A stretch of DNA of 64,000 bases from Boothiomyces macroporosus (lineage: Eukaryota; Chytridiomycota; Chytridiomycetes; Rhizophydiales; Terramycetaceae). The stretch spans positions 62,001 to 126,000 of the forward strand of contig JADGKB010000034.1 of NCBI GenBank assembly GCA_027604185.1. Direction: 5' to 3'. Below are positions 21,125-31,674 of the stretch, one piece after another (position 1 is the stretch's first letter; every line of letters begins with the position of its first letter). A program made the position numbers and the translations under genes. The notes beneath the pieces were generated by a model. It was not told the DNA's origin, made no database searches, and was given only the letters and a program-made list of their open reading frames with translations.

Positions 21125-23694
21125 TTATTCAAGTACAAAGCGAGGGTTCTGATCTTGGGAAGTATCTTTAATATCTGCCCGCTCAAGGAAGCGTGGTTGA
21201 TTAATCAGAGCCTCAGAGTTACCTTCTTCATGCGACATAGAACCCGCAGTAGCTTCTTCCGACTTGGTATCAATCAAGAATCTAGGTGTGTTATCAATAT
21301 ATTCTGTGTCTGCCGGAAATGCCGTTTGTTCTTGAACAATACCATTTTGGGAAACATCAAACCTTGGCAGCATCTCATCTTGACTATTAGTAGCTGACAG
21401 AGCAAGGCTTTCATCATGAACGGATTGATTCACAGCCTCCCGATTTAAATTATTGGTATACTCGGACAGATTTTGTTCTACTTCAGCCATAATTTCATCC
21501 ATCAAATTTCCACCTTCTTCCATAACACTTTCCCCTTCCAATGGATTCCTACTAGATACAGATAATTTCGGTTCCAGTGCAGCCTCTGCAGAAACAAAAA
21601 TACCACTTTCCTTATTTAATGCAACTTCATCATCTCCATCCAGGTTCAGGAATGCTTCAGACAAGTTTGCGAGGTTTGAAATGTCGTTATTCAAGGTAAG
21701 ATCATCAATTTCATGTGATACGCCGGTAGACGTGAATGGACCCAAGTCTTCCTCCATCTGCTCATCAGATTGAATGACCACGCGCGGTAGTAAGGCTAGA
21801 TATCGCTCTTCTAATTCATCGACAATAGCCTGGTGTCCATTCATTCTTGCGTGTCTGACCGCTTCTTCAAAATTTAAAAAGGAGGAAAGCCTAGAGTCCA
21901 GTAGCAATGCTCGTAATATTTCTATATACCCACTCCTAGCAGCAGCATAGATCGTATAGTCGTCATCATCAGTGGGATCTACTCTGCGATCGCCGAGTAG
22001 TGTTTGCACCACTTCCAAGTGCCCATTATCTGTTGCGACTCTTATTGCATGATTTTGGTCTGCAGTTGGATCACATCTAGGATCTTTCAATAGTATTTCC
22101 ACCACTTTTGCATGTCCAAACTGTGCAGCGGCTTTTAGTGCGAAATTATCAAGAGATTGAGGCTCTACATCTGTTTTTGAGAGTAACTGTTGCACAATAG
22201 CAATATGTCCATTTTGCGCAGCCCATCTAAACGCTTCAGCATAGCTTGTATTGATATCTTTCCTGACTCTATCATCTGTCAGCAATAATTGAACAACCTT
22301 CAAATGCCCATTCTTACAAGCAAAACGAATAGCATAATTGTTATCCTGCGATGGGTCTACTCTTGAATCTGCAAATAATAGAGAAACAATGTCATAATGT
22401 CCGTTTTTGGACGCAGCATTAATAGCTTGATTATTTCCAGTAGCGGGATTTACATGAGGATGCTGGAGTAATATTTTAACTATATCTATATGCCCATTTT
22501 GTGCCGCCCATTTAATTGCATAATCATGTTCTGCAGAAGGGTCAACCCGAGGATCAGACAATAATAACTTTACGATTTCCAGATACCCTTTACGACACGC
22601 TATCCTTATCGCATGGTTATACTCTGCTTCTGGTGAAACTCTGGGATCCTTTAATAATCGCTCCACTACACCAATGTGACCATTTTCAGCAGCAAAACGA
22701 ATTGCATAGTTGCCATTGACACTTGGATCAACCCTTTGGTCATTCATTAAATAATCTACCACATTTACATGACCATTATTAGATGAAGCCAAAATCGCAA
22801 AGTTATTTGCGGATGATGGATCAACCCTACCTTCTTCAACCAGTAGTTTAACAACTCCAAGATGTCCGTTGGAAGCAGCCCAGCTAGCATTAGGTATAAT
22901 TACCGTATAGCATAGTTATCCTCATCAAAAGGATTCACTCTAGGATCCGCCAGAAATATCGCAACCAATTCAGTGTTGCCAATACTACTAGCCATGCGAA
23001 TGGGATAGTTGGAGTCTACAGCTGGATCTACCCGGATATCAGTTAGCAGCAATTTAGTCAAAGACACATTTCCGCTTGATGATGCCCATCGTAGTGAGTA
23101 GTTGTTGTCTGCAGATGGATCAACGCGATCGTCTTGAAACAAATATTCTGCTATATCGTCTCGGTTTTTTGTACATGCAACCCTAAATGAAAACGAATCC
23201 GAGTCTGATGGATCTACATTGTACTTTTGTATATACTCTTTGACATTCTCCAAATTCCCATAAACAATTGTCCGATGAAACATTGGAGTGTAATATTCGA
23301 TCACATTGAATTCAGACGGAAAAGTTGCATTCAAGAGGTCTAACACAATCGCTGGATAAAACGGGTTGGATTCATCCAAAAAGTAAGTCAAGGCTGCTTT
23401 TTTTAGTGATATATCAACTGTGGTAACTTGCAACAGTCGCTTTACTTCCTTTCCATGTCCATTCGAAACCAAGAACATGAAACTTTCATTGTAAACATAA
23501 TCAACATCCAGCATTAGTAATTCTGAGGGATCTGGATGTTTACTCAACAGCAATGTAGTTGCTTGGTATGATTCAAAGTCGTATATTGGTATCCTGTTTG
23601 TTGGTAGAAATCTGCATGCCATACATAGCTCGTAATACTGTACGAGTGACAAGTGCCTGGCAACCAACTGCAGTTCAGAAGCAATTTTTTCCAT
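21125..23694 (-). CDS. Ankyrin-repeat protein with PRF-motif acidic tail
   Basis: 849 residues after removing a 20-nt intron (22884-22903) that joins two ankyrin blocks (NYAIRWAASNGHLGVV). The frame stays open to a GTG at 23730; ATG 23694 is used. Residues 1-30 are F-box-like (LQLVARHLSLVQYYELCMACRFLP). About 15 ankyrin repeats follow. The C-terminal 220 residues are acidic and disordered, with four spaced motifs LPRFDV, TPRFLID, QPRFLE and NPRFVLE at the very end. The final QDQNPRF also occurs in the membrane protein at 8638-10032. The start is only 50 bp from the stop of the same-strand zinc-finger gene upstream, so the promoter must be tiny or overlap that gene. Confidence 0.88.
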
Positions 23695-23744
23695 TAGTTT
23701 TTCAAAGAAATCACCGAAAATATTAGACACAAAAATTATATTTA

Positions 23745-25478
23745 TTACAGCTTCTCAGCATTTCGGCCAAACTTTTTATCCTTGGCTCTACGGCTGACTG
23801 TTTTGTTTAGTCCGGAATATTTCCTGCTGTCATTCTTGCTCATTAATCTTGGGTCTCGTGTTCCGTCTCCTCCTTCCCAAAAGCCCTTCCCTCGTTCTCT
23901 AACAAGACTCTTTCCGCATACACATGGCTTTTGCGAGTATGGTTGTTCCCTTGAGCAAAAACCACAAACCATCCTTGTAGCCCATTCACCTTTGTGATCG
24001 GATCCTTCATCGTGGCAGATATCGCAAGGAAATAGTTTTGAGCAACACGGGAATCTGAACCAACGATAAGATTTTCTATAATGTGCACAGACACCATTCT
24101 TTGGTAGTGGTTGGTTCAAGGTGAAATGCTCATCTTTTGGTTTTCGAGGGGCTTTTCGTAACAATTTGGCTGGGGTATTATCAATCTTTACAAACTTTAC
24201 ATTCTTTATAGTGATTGACATTTTAGTGTGACAATTTCGGCAGTGCTGTATAGTTGTAGAATCCCTAACCAAGTTTTCAAAGCATTCATTGGGCGATTGC
24301 TCATGATTGCAGTTTGAACATGTCGCAGAGTATTTGCTGGGTAGTAAATCTAAAACAGAGCAGCCTTCCAAATCTAAAAATCCAAGCGAGATTGAGTTCA
24401 AGTGAACAAAATCAGTTCTAAAGTTTGCTGTGTATACTGTAGAACATTTCTTACACGCATTAGTTTGCAAATTTTCTGAATTTGAAGATGGCTTAAGGGA
24501 TAAAAATTCTCCAATGTCTTTGCATCGCAAGCATCTAACTGATATTGATAAAGAGATTGAATGTAGGAGTGAAATATTTTCAAGGTCAATGTTCATTAAC
24601 CTAATCTGAGTTCCTTTGTGACTAATCTCTGGCATTTGAACAGAGTTCTCTTCCACCATCTCTGGTTCTTCATCAGTAGTTACATCAGTCAACTCTTGGT
24701 TATCTTCATCGGATGAGCCAGGATCACCTCCGTAATACACTCTAGCATCTGTTGGCTTTACGAATGCGATTTTTACGCCTACTTCTTGCTTTTCAACCAG
24801 AAAACCTTCGAGCTCTTTATCCATCCACTTTATAATGTCGAGCAAACTTAGTTTTGATAATTCAATCTTTTCCGATACTACTTTTTCAATATTTGTTGTT
24901 AAATTGGACGGAATTTCAGGATTGTTCAATTCCAACTTGCATTTTCTGTCAGTTGGATATAGTATAGGTATAGTGAGCAATACTTGCAATGCTTCCAACT
25001 CGAATGGAAAGTCCGGGTCAGAGGGTTTCATTTCAAATTCCACTGCAATATGGGTAGAGAAAGCTGTAGATTTCGCAGAATACCGTTTTACCAATTGCTG
25101 AATTTCAAAGTCTCTAATATTCCTCGCTCGTTCTACCGGATCCGAAGACTGCTGAATTGTTTTTGATACTGGTCTGGCAACTGCTGGGCGAGATGGTTTA
25201 ACCGGCTGAATATGGACGTTAGTCATTTCTTGCACTATAGATCCAACTTCCTGACCAACAATATCCTTCTTTTTCGTAATCACCAATCCTGGTTTAATTG
25301 TGACTGAATTCTTTTCTCCTGGTTTAACTGTGATTGTATTCTTTGGTCCTTTTCTTGAACTGCTTTTTGGTTTTGACTGTTCTGCTTCAATCGCTGGTGG
25401 TGGATTTGTATGCGCAAACCTACACATTGCTCCAAAATTACATCCTTGAGGAGTACTGAAAAATTGACAATTAACCAT
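23745..25478 (-). CDS. CCCH and CHY zinc-finger protein
   Basis: Single exon, 577 residues. Residues 4-23 form a CCCH finger (C-x8-C-x5-C-x3-H: CQFFSTPQGCNFGAMCRFAH), an RNA-binding type. The centre has paired CxxC knuckles (CLRC, CKKC, CSNC, CRNC). The C-terminus carries a CHY zinc finger: GVCAHYRKSYRWFRFPCCS, then FPCDICHDE, then MVCGFCSREQ and CVCGKSL. The last 30 residues are basic. Similar two-finger proteins occur across fungi, with roles in RNA or ubiquitin biology not well defined. The stop is followed at once by an overlapping AATAAA. Confidence 0.85.
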   Translation of the reverse strand: MVNCQFFSTPQGCNFGAMCRFAHTNPPPAIEAEQSKPKSSSRKGPKNTITVKPGEKNSVTIKPGLVITKKKDIVGQEVGSIVQEMTNVHIQPVKPSRPAVARPVSKTIQQSSDPVERARNIRDFEIQQLVKRYSAKSTAFSTHIAVEFEMKPSDPDFPFELEALQVLLTIPILYPTDRKCKLELNNPEIPSNLTTNIEKVVSEKIELSKLSLLDIIKWMDKELEGFLVEKQEVGVKIAFVKPTDARVYYGGDPGSSDEDNQELTDVTTDEEPEMVEENSVQMPEISHKGTQIRLMNIDLENISLLHSISLSISVRCLRCKDIGEFLSLKPSSNSENLQTNACKKCSTVYTANFRTDFVHLNSISLGFLDLEGCSVLDLLPSKYSATCSNCNHEQSPNECFENLVRDSTTIQHCRNCHTKMSITIKNVKFVKIDNTPAKLLRKAPRKPKDEHFTLNQPLPKNGVCAHYRKSYRWFRFPCCSKLFPCDICHDEGSDHKGEWATRMVCGFCSREQPYSQKPCVCGKSLVRERGKGFWEGGDGTRDPRLMSKNDSRKYSGLNKTVSRRAKDKKFGRNAEKL

Positions 25479-25683
25479 TTATAAAAAAAACAAAGATTTC
25501 TGGGATAAATAATTTTTGGAAAGCGTGACTCAGCTTGCTCGACCAATCAGCGTGGCTTTCTAGATTACTCGATTAGTATCCAAACATTTATGAGATGGGT
25601 GTTTTAATTTGATTTTGTTGAAGGGACTTTATCTGGCACACTCAGTTGCAATTGGGAAAACAATTTATTTTGTATTTTCAATT

Positions 25684-25911
25684 TTACATCCATTCAGAAA
25701 ATCTTTTAATTTGGATTAACTTTTTGGCAAGCTCCTTTTCACTCTTATTGGCAAACGAAATACCTTTATGTAACTTTACTTTATAGAAAGGTGCTGATAT
25801 TGGAGGTGCTACAGTAAAAGTAGAAGCTGAATCATGAGAACCAGTGGTGCCATCCAACCAGTTGATATCACTTTTTGAATCAAGCTGTTCCTGCTCTATG
25901 TTACTTTTCAA
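25684..25911 (-). CDS. Small protein, 5' end unresolved
   Basis: An open frame of 75 codons (KSNIEQEQLDSK...KKLIQIKRFSEWM) has protein-like composition but no ATG. It extends upstream to about 25958 before a TAA. Above that stop, in the same frame, lies MKCFLVLLISLW, a signal-peptide-like start near 26015. A second ATG frame (MFSGTFNFSMDNEDW) is one nucleotide out. Either an intron I could not identify, a frameshift or decay separates them. Not assigned to any family. Confidence 0.4.
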   Translation of the reverse strand: MKSNIEQEQLDSKSDINWLDGTTGSHDSASTFTVAPPISAPFYKVKLHKGISFANKSEKELAKKLIQIKRFSEWM

Positions 25912-26224
25912 TGTAGGTTCGTTTTGGCTAGCAGATATTTTATTTTGTTTTGCAAGTAACGGTTATCCAGTCTTCATTGTCCATAGAGAAATTAAAAGTA
26001 CCAGAAAACATTTCATTTCTTAAAACAGTTCAGAAATCACGTGACAACTTTCAAGAAAGCATTCTACATTCAAACTATACCATTTAGCACCCAAAATAAT
26101 ATCTGCTAACGTCTTTGATTATTTTCGCTTATAATACTACTTGCCCAGATCCAGATATTCGTTTATCCAAATTAGTAAATGTCGTGATTGAATCCAAAAT
26201 GGCGTTTTGAATTTTTGCAAAATT

Positions 26225-27628
26225 ATGCAACAAAAAACATTTGGGAAATATGGTCCGACTGAAGGCCATTTCTACAGCCAAAAGGTGAATAACTTGGATA
26301 CTACTGTTACAGCACAGCTGGATCTGTCATACAAATGTCCATTCAATGTGCATGACTTTAGGGCAAAAGTCAAATTAGCAGCTCATCAAGTATATTGGGA
26401 GCAATCAATGCTGCGATGTTGCTTTACCGACAATGGAGACTTTACTCAGTTCACTGAATTCAAGGATCCAAATCTGATCGTTCCAGTGTATGTGCATGAA
26501 AGCACCAGTTTAAAAATAGTGCAAGAACAGTTGTTGAACAAAGATATTGACATGAAGGGGCCATTATGGTTTGTGACAATTGTTTATAATCCATCTCAAA
26601 GCTTAGTTTCAATGCTGGTGACTTGCTTAGCTGCACTGTTGGATGTCGACTCTTTATATACTGTAATTGACTTGATATTATCAAAACTGGATTCGGCAAT
26701 ACCAGTGACCAGTGAATTTGCAAACTATGGGTTGTTCAATTTCAAATTTCGTCCTGAAATGGATAGTCAATTGCGGAAAAGTTGGTTGGGAGGATACTTT
26801 GATGCTTGGAGACTATACAACAATCAATTACAATGCAGGTTGAATAAAAGTACTGTTACTTCAAAGTCCAGTAAACAGTCGGATAGTGGTACTTGGGAGC
26901 AATATTCAACTAAAATTGTGCAAGCAGAGCCAATAGAGTATGCAAAAGTTTTGAAACTTGTCGAAACTGCTCGTCATGAAGGCACAACGCTAACTGGGCT
27001 ATTGAATGCTGCTAGTTTAGCGTCATTAGCAAAGACTTTTGGCAACCTGGATACTAGTATTGGAGTCTACACTATGATCAACACTAGAAATTACTTGCAG
27101 TATACTGGATTAGGAAGCTATTCGATTTACTCATTCGGAGCTTTCTTTAAGCCCTCAAAGTGCAAGTTTTGGGATTTAGTTTATGCTTCCAAGTTTATAA
27201 TCAAACCAAGAAATGTTCTATCAGTAATCAGAGGCAACGCTTTCCGAGGAAAGATCAATCAGTCAAGCAAGTTGGAATCTATTGTAAACATTCCAGCCAA
27301 AGTAGTTACATCAAATATTGGGGATATATCTTCAAAAGTGTCGAGAGAATATTTTTTGAAATCTTCTGTGCTGCAAGTTCAATCAAGTACTTTCTTTTAT
27401 GGAGATTTATCATTTTTCTTGTCTGCAACTACTTGTAACGGGAAACTGAATCTCTGCCTCACCTATCGTCCAATTAACATAACAGAGCAAGATGCAAGCA
27501 AGTATTTGAAAAACGTTAGAGATTTACTGACTGAACTACCTCCAATTCCAGAAGGTAGAACTATCCCGTTCCTTACCATACTGCTTCCCATTATATTTGT
27601 TTTCGGTGTATCATTTTTGAAAGAATAA
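26225..27628 (+). CDS. Alcohol-acetyltransferase / condensation-fold-like protein
   Basis: Single exon, 467 residues from the ATG (earlier in-frame TTG ignored). Overall layout resembles the BAHD/condensation-type acyltransferase fold, closest to fungal alcohol acetyltransferases: an N-terminal GHFYSQKVNN strand, central ARHEGTTLTGLLNAA and INTRNYL. The usual catalytic HxxxD is absent; its place reads CLAALLDVDSL. Activity is therefore doubtful. The C-terminus has a hydrophobic anchor (FLTILLPIIFVFGVSFL). Probably membrane-attached; substrate unknown. The family call is tentative. Confidence 0.6.
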   Translation: MQQKTFGKYGPTEGHFYSQKVNNLDTTVTAQLDLSYKCPFNVHDFRAKVKLAAHQVYWEQSMLRCCFTDNGDFTQFTEFKDPNLIVPVYVHESTSLKIVQEQLLNKDIDMKGPLWFVTIVYNPSQSLVSMLVTCLAALLDVDSLYTVIDLILSKLDSAIPVTSEFANYGLFNFKFRPEMDSQLRKSWLGGYFDAWRLYNNQLQCRLNKSTVTSKSSKQSDSGTWEQYSTKIVQAEPIEYAKVLKLVETARHEGTTLTGLLNAASLASLAKTFGNLDTSIGVYTMINTRNYLQYTGLGSYSIYSFGAFFKPSKCKFWDLVYASKFIIKPRNVLSVIRGNAFRGKINQSSKLESIVNIPAKVVTSNIGDISSKVSREYFLKSSVLQVQSSTFFYGDLSFFLSATTCNGKLNLCLTYRPINITEQDASKYLKNVRDLLTELPPIPEGRTIPFLTILLPIIFVFGVSFLKE

Positions 27629-27684
27629 AATCTATAATTGAATTATTACAGAATCTTTAAATTCAATTTATTGTAGAATGACGA

Positions 27685-28815
27685 TTATTTCAAGTTTGCC
27701 GAAATGAAATCAGCAAACAGCCCTTTACTCTTCACATTCTTTGTTACCCAGTCTCCAAACACCATTGAGCCAACCATCATTGCACCGCCATTTCGTCCAA
27801 ATGTAGCAACTGCAAATTTAAAGTTAGAAACAGAATAAGTCTTTTTCAATGGAGTATCTGGCTGCAAAACATATTGCAATACATTTGCCACAAGTACTGG
27901 TGCGTGTGAGCGGATATTTGCGGCAAGCTTGACTTCTGCAAGGTCAGCGATATCGCCGAGAGCAAAAATGTTTGGGAAATCTGGTACTTGAAGGAATTCA
28001 TTTACGCGCAAGTATCCTTTGTTGACATAGCTGCTTAATTCTCCGTTCTTTAATGGTGCGCTGTTTGGTGTACCACCAGTGCAAGCAAACACGTAATCAG
28101 CATCAAGGGATTTTCCAGATTCCAAGTTGACAGTTTGAGCACCAGCCTTGGTTTCAATTTGTCCGCCATTAACGTCTTTAACTCTTTCATTCAATAGAAA
28201 TTTAACATTCTTCTTGTTCATCATTTCTTCTAATCGTGCTGAAAACTTTGGTGAAGTGTATTTCATCAACTTTTCTTGTGAGTGGACCAGAGTGACTTTG
28301 ATGTCTGGCAAGTCTGTGGCAATTTCACCAGCTACTTCGACACCTACAGGGCCACCACCGATAATTACCACATTCTTTGCGGTTTTTAGTTCAGAACGGA
28401 CTTTAGCCAAATGGTCCTTCCATTCTTGGGCATTAGAGGTCGTTGGTTTATATGGGAATGGATATGAGGTTCCAAGCGCTACCACGGCTATATCAAAGTT
28501 AATCTGTTCTGAGGCATCAGAGTTTTGCTTTTTGACGATAACGTGGTTTCGATGAACCGATTCGATATTTGCTACAACAAGTGATAGAGTATCTTTGTGC
28601 TTTTGGAAAAATGCAGACGTGTCATATGGTGTTACTATCTTTTCTACGATTTCTTCTTCGACTAGGGCTCTTGGTGCAGCAATATTGTTGAAGGCAAAAG
28701 CATCTTTTGTTATTAATGTAACTTTGTGATTTGTTTTTGCAAGTCCTTCGACAATTCCTTTGAGAGCGGAAATCCCAGCAAAGCTACCACCCAGGATTAC
28801 AATGTGTTTTGACAT
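27685..28815 (-). CDS. AIFM2/FSP1-like FAD/NAD(P)H oxidoreductase
   Basis: Single exon, 376 residues from the ATG at 28815. It has two Rossmann motifs: N-terminal IVILGGSFAGISA for FAD and VVIIGGGPVGVEVAGE for NAD(P)H. A C-terminal FAD motif reads FPNIFALGDIAD. Length and layout match fungal AIF-like quinone oxidoreductases (AMID/AIFM2 group). There is no mitochondrial presequence or transmembrane segment. Probably NAD(P)H:quinone oxidoreductase activity at lipid or mitochondrial surfaces (family knowledge). Confidence 0.88.
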   Translation of the reverse strand: MSKHIVILGGSFAGISALKGIVEGLAKTNHKVTLITKDAFAFNNIAAPRALVEEEIVEKIVTPYDTSAFFQKHKDTLSLVVANIESVHRNHVIVKKQNSDASEQINFDIAVVALGTSYPFPYKPTTSNAQEWKDHLAKVRSELKTAKNVVIIGGGPVGVEVAGEIATDLPDIKVTLVHSQEKLMKYTSPKFSARLEEMMNKKNVKFLLNERVKDVNGGQIETKAGAQTVNLESGKSLDADYVFACTGGTPNSAPLKNGELSSYVNKGYLRVNEFLQVPDFPNIFALGDIADLAEVKLAANIRSHAPVLVANVLQYVLQPDTPLKKTYSVSNFKFAVATFGRNGGAMMVGSMVFGDWVTKNVKSKGLFADFISANLK

Positions 28816-29146
28816 GTTGTTCAAAACTGACGTCGAATTTTATAGTGGAAAATATAGCGGAAAAATGTGGATAGTTTTTCCATCCCCGAGAATAGCCGAT
28901 GTGCCACCCTTTAACTTGGCATTCCAAATAATTGGTTTAGCACTGAAATTAATAAATGCTGATTTTGTTTGTAATAAAACCAGTCGGGTATTCATTTTAA
29001 AGTAAATTAATGGTACGCGAGAGAATTCAGACACGTATTGCACTTTTTGAGGTTTTTTCACTGTCAAATACTATACAGGTATGGGTTTCAGATCGCATGG
29101 GTATGTATCTTAATGTAGGGATAATGAATCAGAGGAACGAACGAAA

Positions 29147-29905
29147 ATGAAACGAAGGTTAGAGACTGGTAGAAGACCAACCTTCTTAGGAACAAAGTAT
29201 TCTTTGTGTATTTTTTCAAAATATGGAAACAACAATGATTTATCTGCTGAGCAAATTGAATCTATTGCACATGGGAACATTACCAAGACGATTTCCAAAG
29301 GAATCATCAATCAAATTGGATATATCATCTTTTTCTGGCAACAATCTGGGATTGGGCTGGGATTGCTTTTTGTTATCAAATTACATGTTTCTGATCCAAG
29401 TCCAGGATCCATACATGATTTGACAATTTTCCGTAATGGCCTGAAATCAAAATTGCGTACTGGTGAAAAGCTGATTGCTGATAAAGGCTATATAGGAGAA
29501 TCAGATTTTATATTGACACCAAAGAGGAATTACAGACATGAAGTAACTGTTGTGGAAGAAAACAATACAATTGAACAAATTAGGCAAAGTATTGAACGAG
29601 TCAATCACCGTCTGAAAATATTCAATTTTATGAGCACAACGTATCGTGGACATGGAATTGAAAGTTTTCGATTTCATGGTGAATGCGTTTCTGTGATTTG
29701 CAAGATCACTAACTTGATAAAAGACCCTTGTCTTCCTAATACATTGTTTATTCCATTTTATTTATTATCAACCTCTCTCCCAAGATTACATACAAAACCA
29801 TTTTCAGAATTTGCAGAAGAGAAGAATAAGAGAGCATACAGTGGAAAGTGTGAATTAAATATTAAGGCTATTCACTTGGTGCTGATATTGAACATCAATA
29901 TTTGA
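29147..29905 (+). mobile_element. Harbinger/DDE_Tnp_4 transposase relic
   Basis: A frame of about 250 codons retains the second half of a DDE_Tnp_4 catalytic domain: DPSPGSIHDLTIFRNGL, then GEKLIADKGYIGE with the second acidic residue, and ERVNHRLKIFNF with the Glu. The N-terminal part (GRRPTFLGTKY) runs directly into this segment. The block that should carry the first catalytic Asp is missing, so an internal deletion is likely. Terminal inverted repeats and target duplications were not found. The 3' end is poorly defined. An inactive remnant, the only transposon trace I recognise here. Confidence 0.75.
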
Positions 29906-29992
29906 TATCAGAATTGTCTTCAGCCACAGACCTACTTGCGCCACATGGAAGTTTGTTTGAAACTTTAACGCCTCATTTCTTCACTTTTGAAA

Positions 29993-30501
29993 ATGGATAC
30001 CATCGAAAATCTTCAAATGAATCAGTTAGAAGGAACAGAAGAGCAAAGGCAACTGGATTCCCTTCGTCTATATATAAAATCTTTAAAAGAAACATCACTC
30101 GATGAATTGATTGAAGAACTTGAAAATTCCCCATTATCATTCTCAACTTACTACAAAAGAACCAAGGACGACTGGGAAAAATACTATGGTCTTCCTGGAA
30201 TTGACATTTACAACCATTTACACTCGAAGCAAGAAGATTTGACTGAAGGACAAAAGTATGGTAATTATTAATAATAGTAGAGGAATATTTATTGAATTAT
30301 GTGTTTGGATTTATAGATACGTTGACTTCATTGTATTCCTCCTCACGTTTGCCAGTGAAGCAGTCGCAGGCATGTCAGGATCATTTGGAGTTTCATCAGA
30401 CACCTGTGTCAAAATCGTCTTTATCATCTGTCTTATCAAAGGATTCATTGAAGAAACAAGACAACTCTTTGAAAAGAAGAAAGGCTCGTACGAGCGATTA
30501 G
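29993..30501 (+). CDS. Unrecognised protein, 163 aa, with a 17-nt intron
   Basis: The ATG at 29993 opens MDTIENLQMNQLEGTEEQ. A 17-nt intron at 30261-30277 (GTAATT...AATAG with ATTAAT inside) joins EGQKY to VEEYLLNYVFGFIDTL. The downstream frame ends in a basic nuclear-localisation-like LKRRKARTSD. Skipping this intron gives TAA at once, and other splice choices lead into a hydrophobic, unnatural frame. Acidic and amphipathic helices are likely. It lies just downstream of the transposase relic, so it could be an accessory gene of the element or an unrelated host gene. No family recognised. Confidence 0.6.
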
Positions 30502-30996
30502 AAAACTAATTTAATATATTATTTATTTGCTATTATAGAGGCGATGGGAGAGAAAAGCGACAGGATTTTTAGCGATACATAACACCAGTGAATTATATCC
30601 AATACCAAACGTTTGAGGATAAGAAAAGTTGTATCACCATCTCACAACTGTGCAAGTACTCTTTGGTAAACAATTTCCAAGAATAAACACTACCACTGCC
30701 AATCCAACTACCATTAAAAATTAATCTCAACTCCCGCTACCGATTAGAGCACCAAAGATTATCAACACTATAGGATTCCCATAGTTAACTAAGCCCCGCT
30801 CAATACCCTCAACTAATAAACAAACTTCATCTTCAATTAATACTGGGCACATGTTTTATTGAAAGTATAAAAAAATCTAAAGAATTAGTTTTGCTCTTGG
30901 TTTATAAAATGATCAGACTACAAGTTTTCTACACTATAATTCAGGCAATGTAGATAAGATTTAAAAGTCATCATTTCAACTGTATTCACTTACCAT
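30502..30996. other. Intergenic region
   Basis: About 495 bp, very AT-rich, between the 163-aa gene and the RPS18 stop (tail-to-tail). I found no coding frame, tRNA or recognisable snRNA. Short A/T tracts resemble polyadenylation regions. Confidence 0.4.
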
Positions 30997-31569
30997 TTAC
31001 TTCTTCTTGGCAACACCAACTACACGTCCTCTACGTCCGGTAGTCTTGGTGTGTTGTCCACGAACTCTGATTCCCCAATAGTGACGAAGACCACGGTGAG
31101 CACGGATCTTCTTTAAACGTTCCAAATCTTCACGGAATTTAGTATCAACAGTGTTGGCAACCAATTGAGTGTATTTACCATCTTTAATATCCTTTTGTCT
31201 GTTAAGGAACCAATCAGGGATTTTGTATTGTCCTGGGTTTTGCATAATAGTAACAACACGTTCAAGTTCATCGTTTGAAAGCTCACCAGCACTAGAATTA
31301 AATGTAAAAGTACCGCTTGGTCAAATCAATATCGGCTTTCTTCAAAACCAAGTTGGAGTAACGAGCACCAATACCCTTGATATCGGTCATGGCGTATTGA
31401 ATCTTGCGCTTACCGTCAATGTTGGTGTTAAGCAAACGGATAATGTATTGGAATTGGGATCTGTCTGGAACAACGATTGACTATATAATTAGTACCATGT
31501 CCTGATATTGATTTTTAAATGATAATTCTATCCAACTCCATCCAGTTGTAAACTATCCTAACTTACCAT
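30997..31569 (-). CDS. RPS18: 40S ribosomal protein S18
   Basis: Small-subunit protein uS13, 154 residues, the expected length. Exon 1 is just the ATG. The first intron is 86 nt (31481-31566) with a TACTAAT branch site; the second is 22 nt (31292-31313). The protein reads [33 protein letters not shown], then [19 protein letters not shown] and [20 protein letters not shown], all highly conserved. The 86-nt intron after the start codon is one of only two long introns in the window. A pair of TTAGGG repeats lies about 105 bp upstream. Confidence 0.97.
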
Positions 31570-31674
31570 GTTGAAAAAGGTGAACAAAAAAACGAGTTGA
31601 ATTTGCTTTCAGAAAAAAATCAAAAATTTCCGACTTGATTCAGCCAATCAGCTTGTAGACAAAAACGTGACAAA

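Noticed and set aside
25912..26020. A 33-nt intron joining MFSGTFNFSMDNEDW to the small frame at 25684
   Set aside because: The candidate GTTACT...CTAG segment joins out of frame and leads to a stop within nine codons.
29987..30271. Unspliced frame ending QKYGNY
   Set aside because: It ends in clustered stop codons within a GT...AG segment; removing 17 nt gives a longer natural frame.
31481..31566. snoRNA inside the RPS18 intron
   Set aside because: No ATGATGA C box with matching CTGA and no terminal stem; only a branch site is recognisable.
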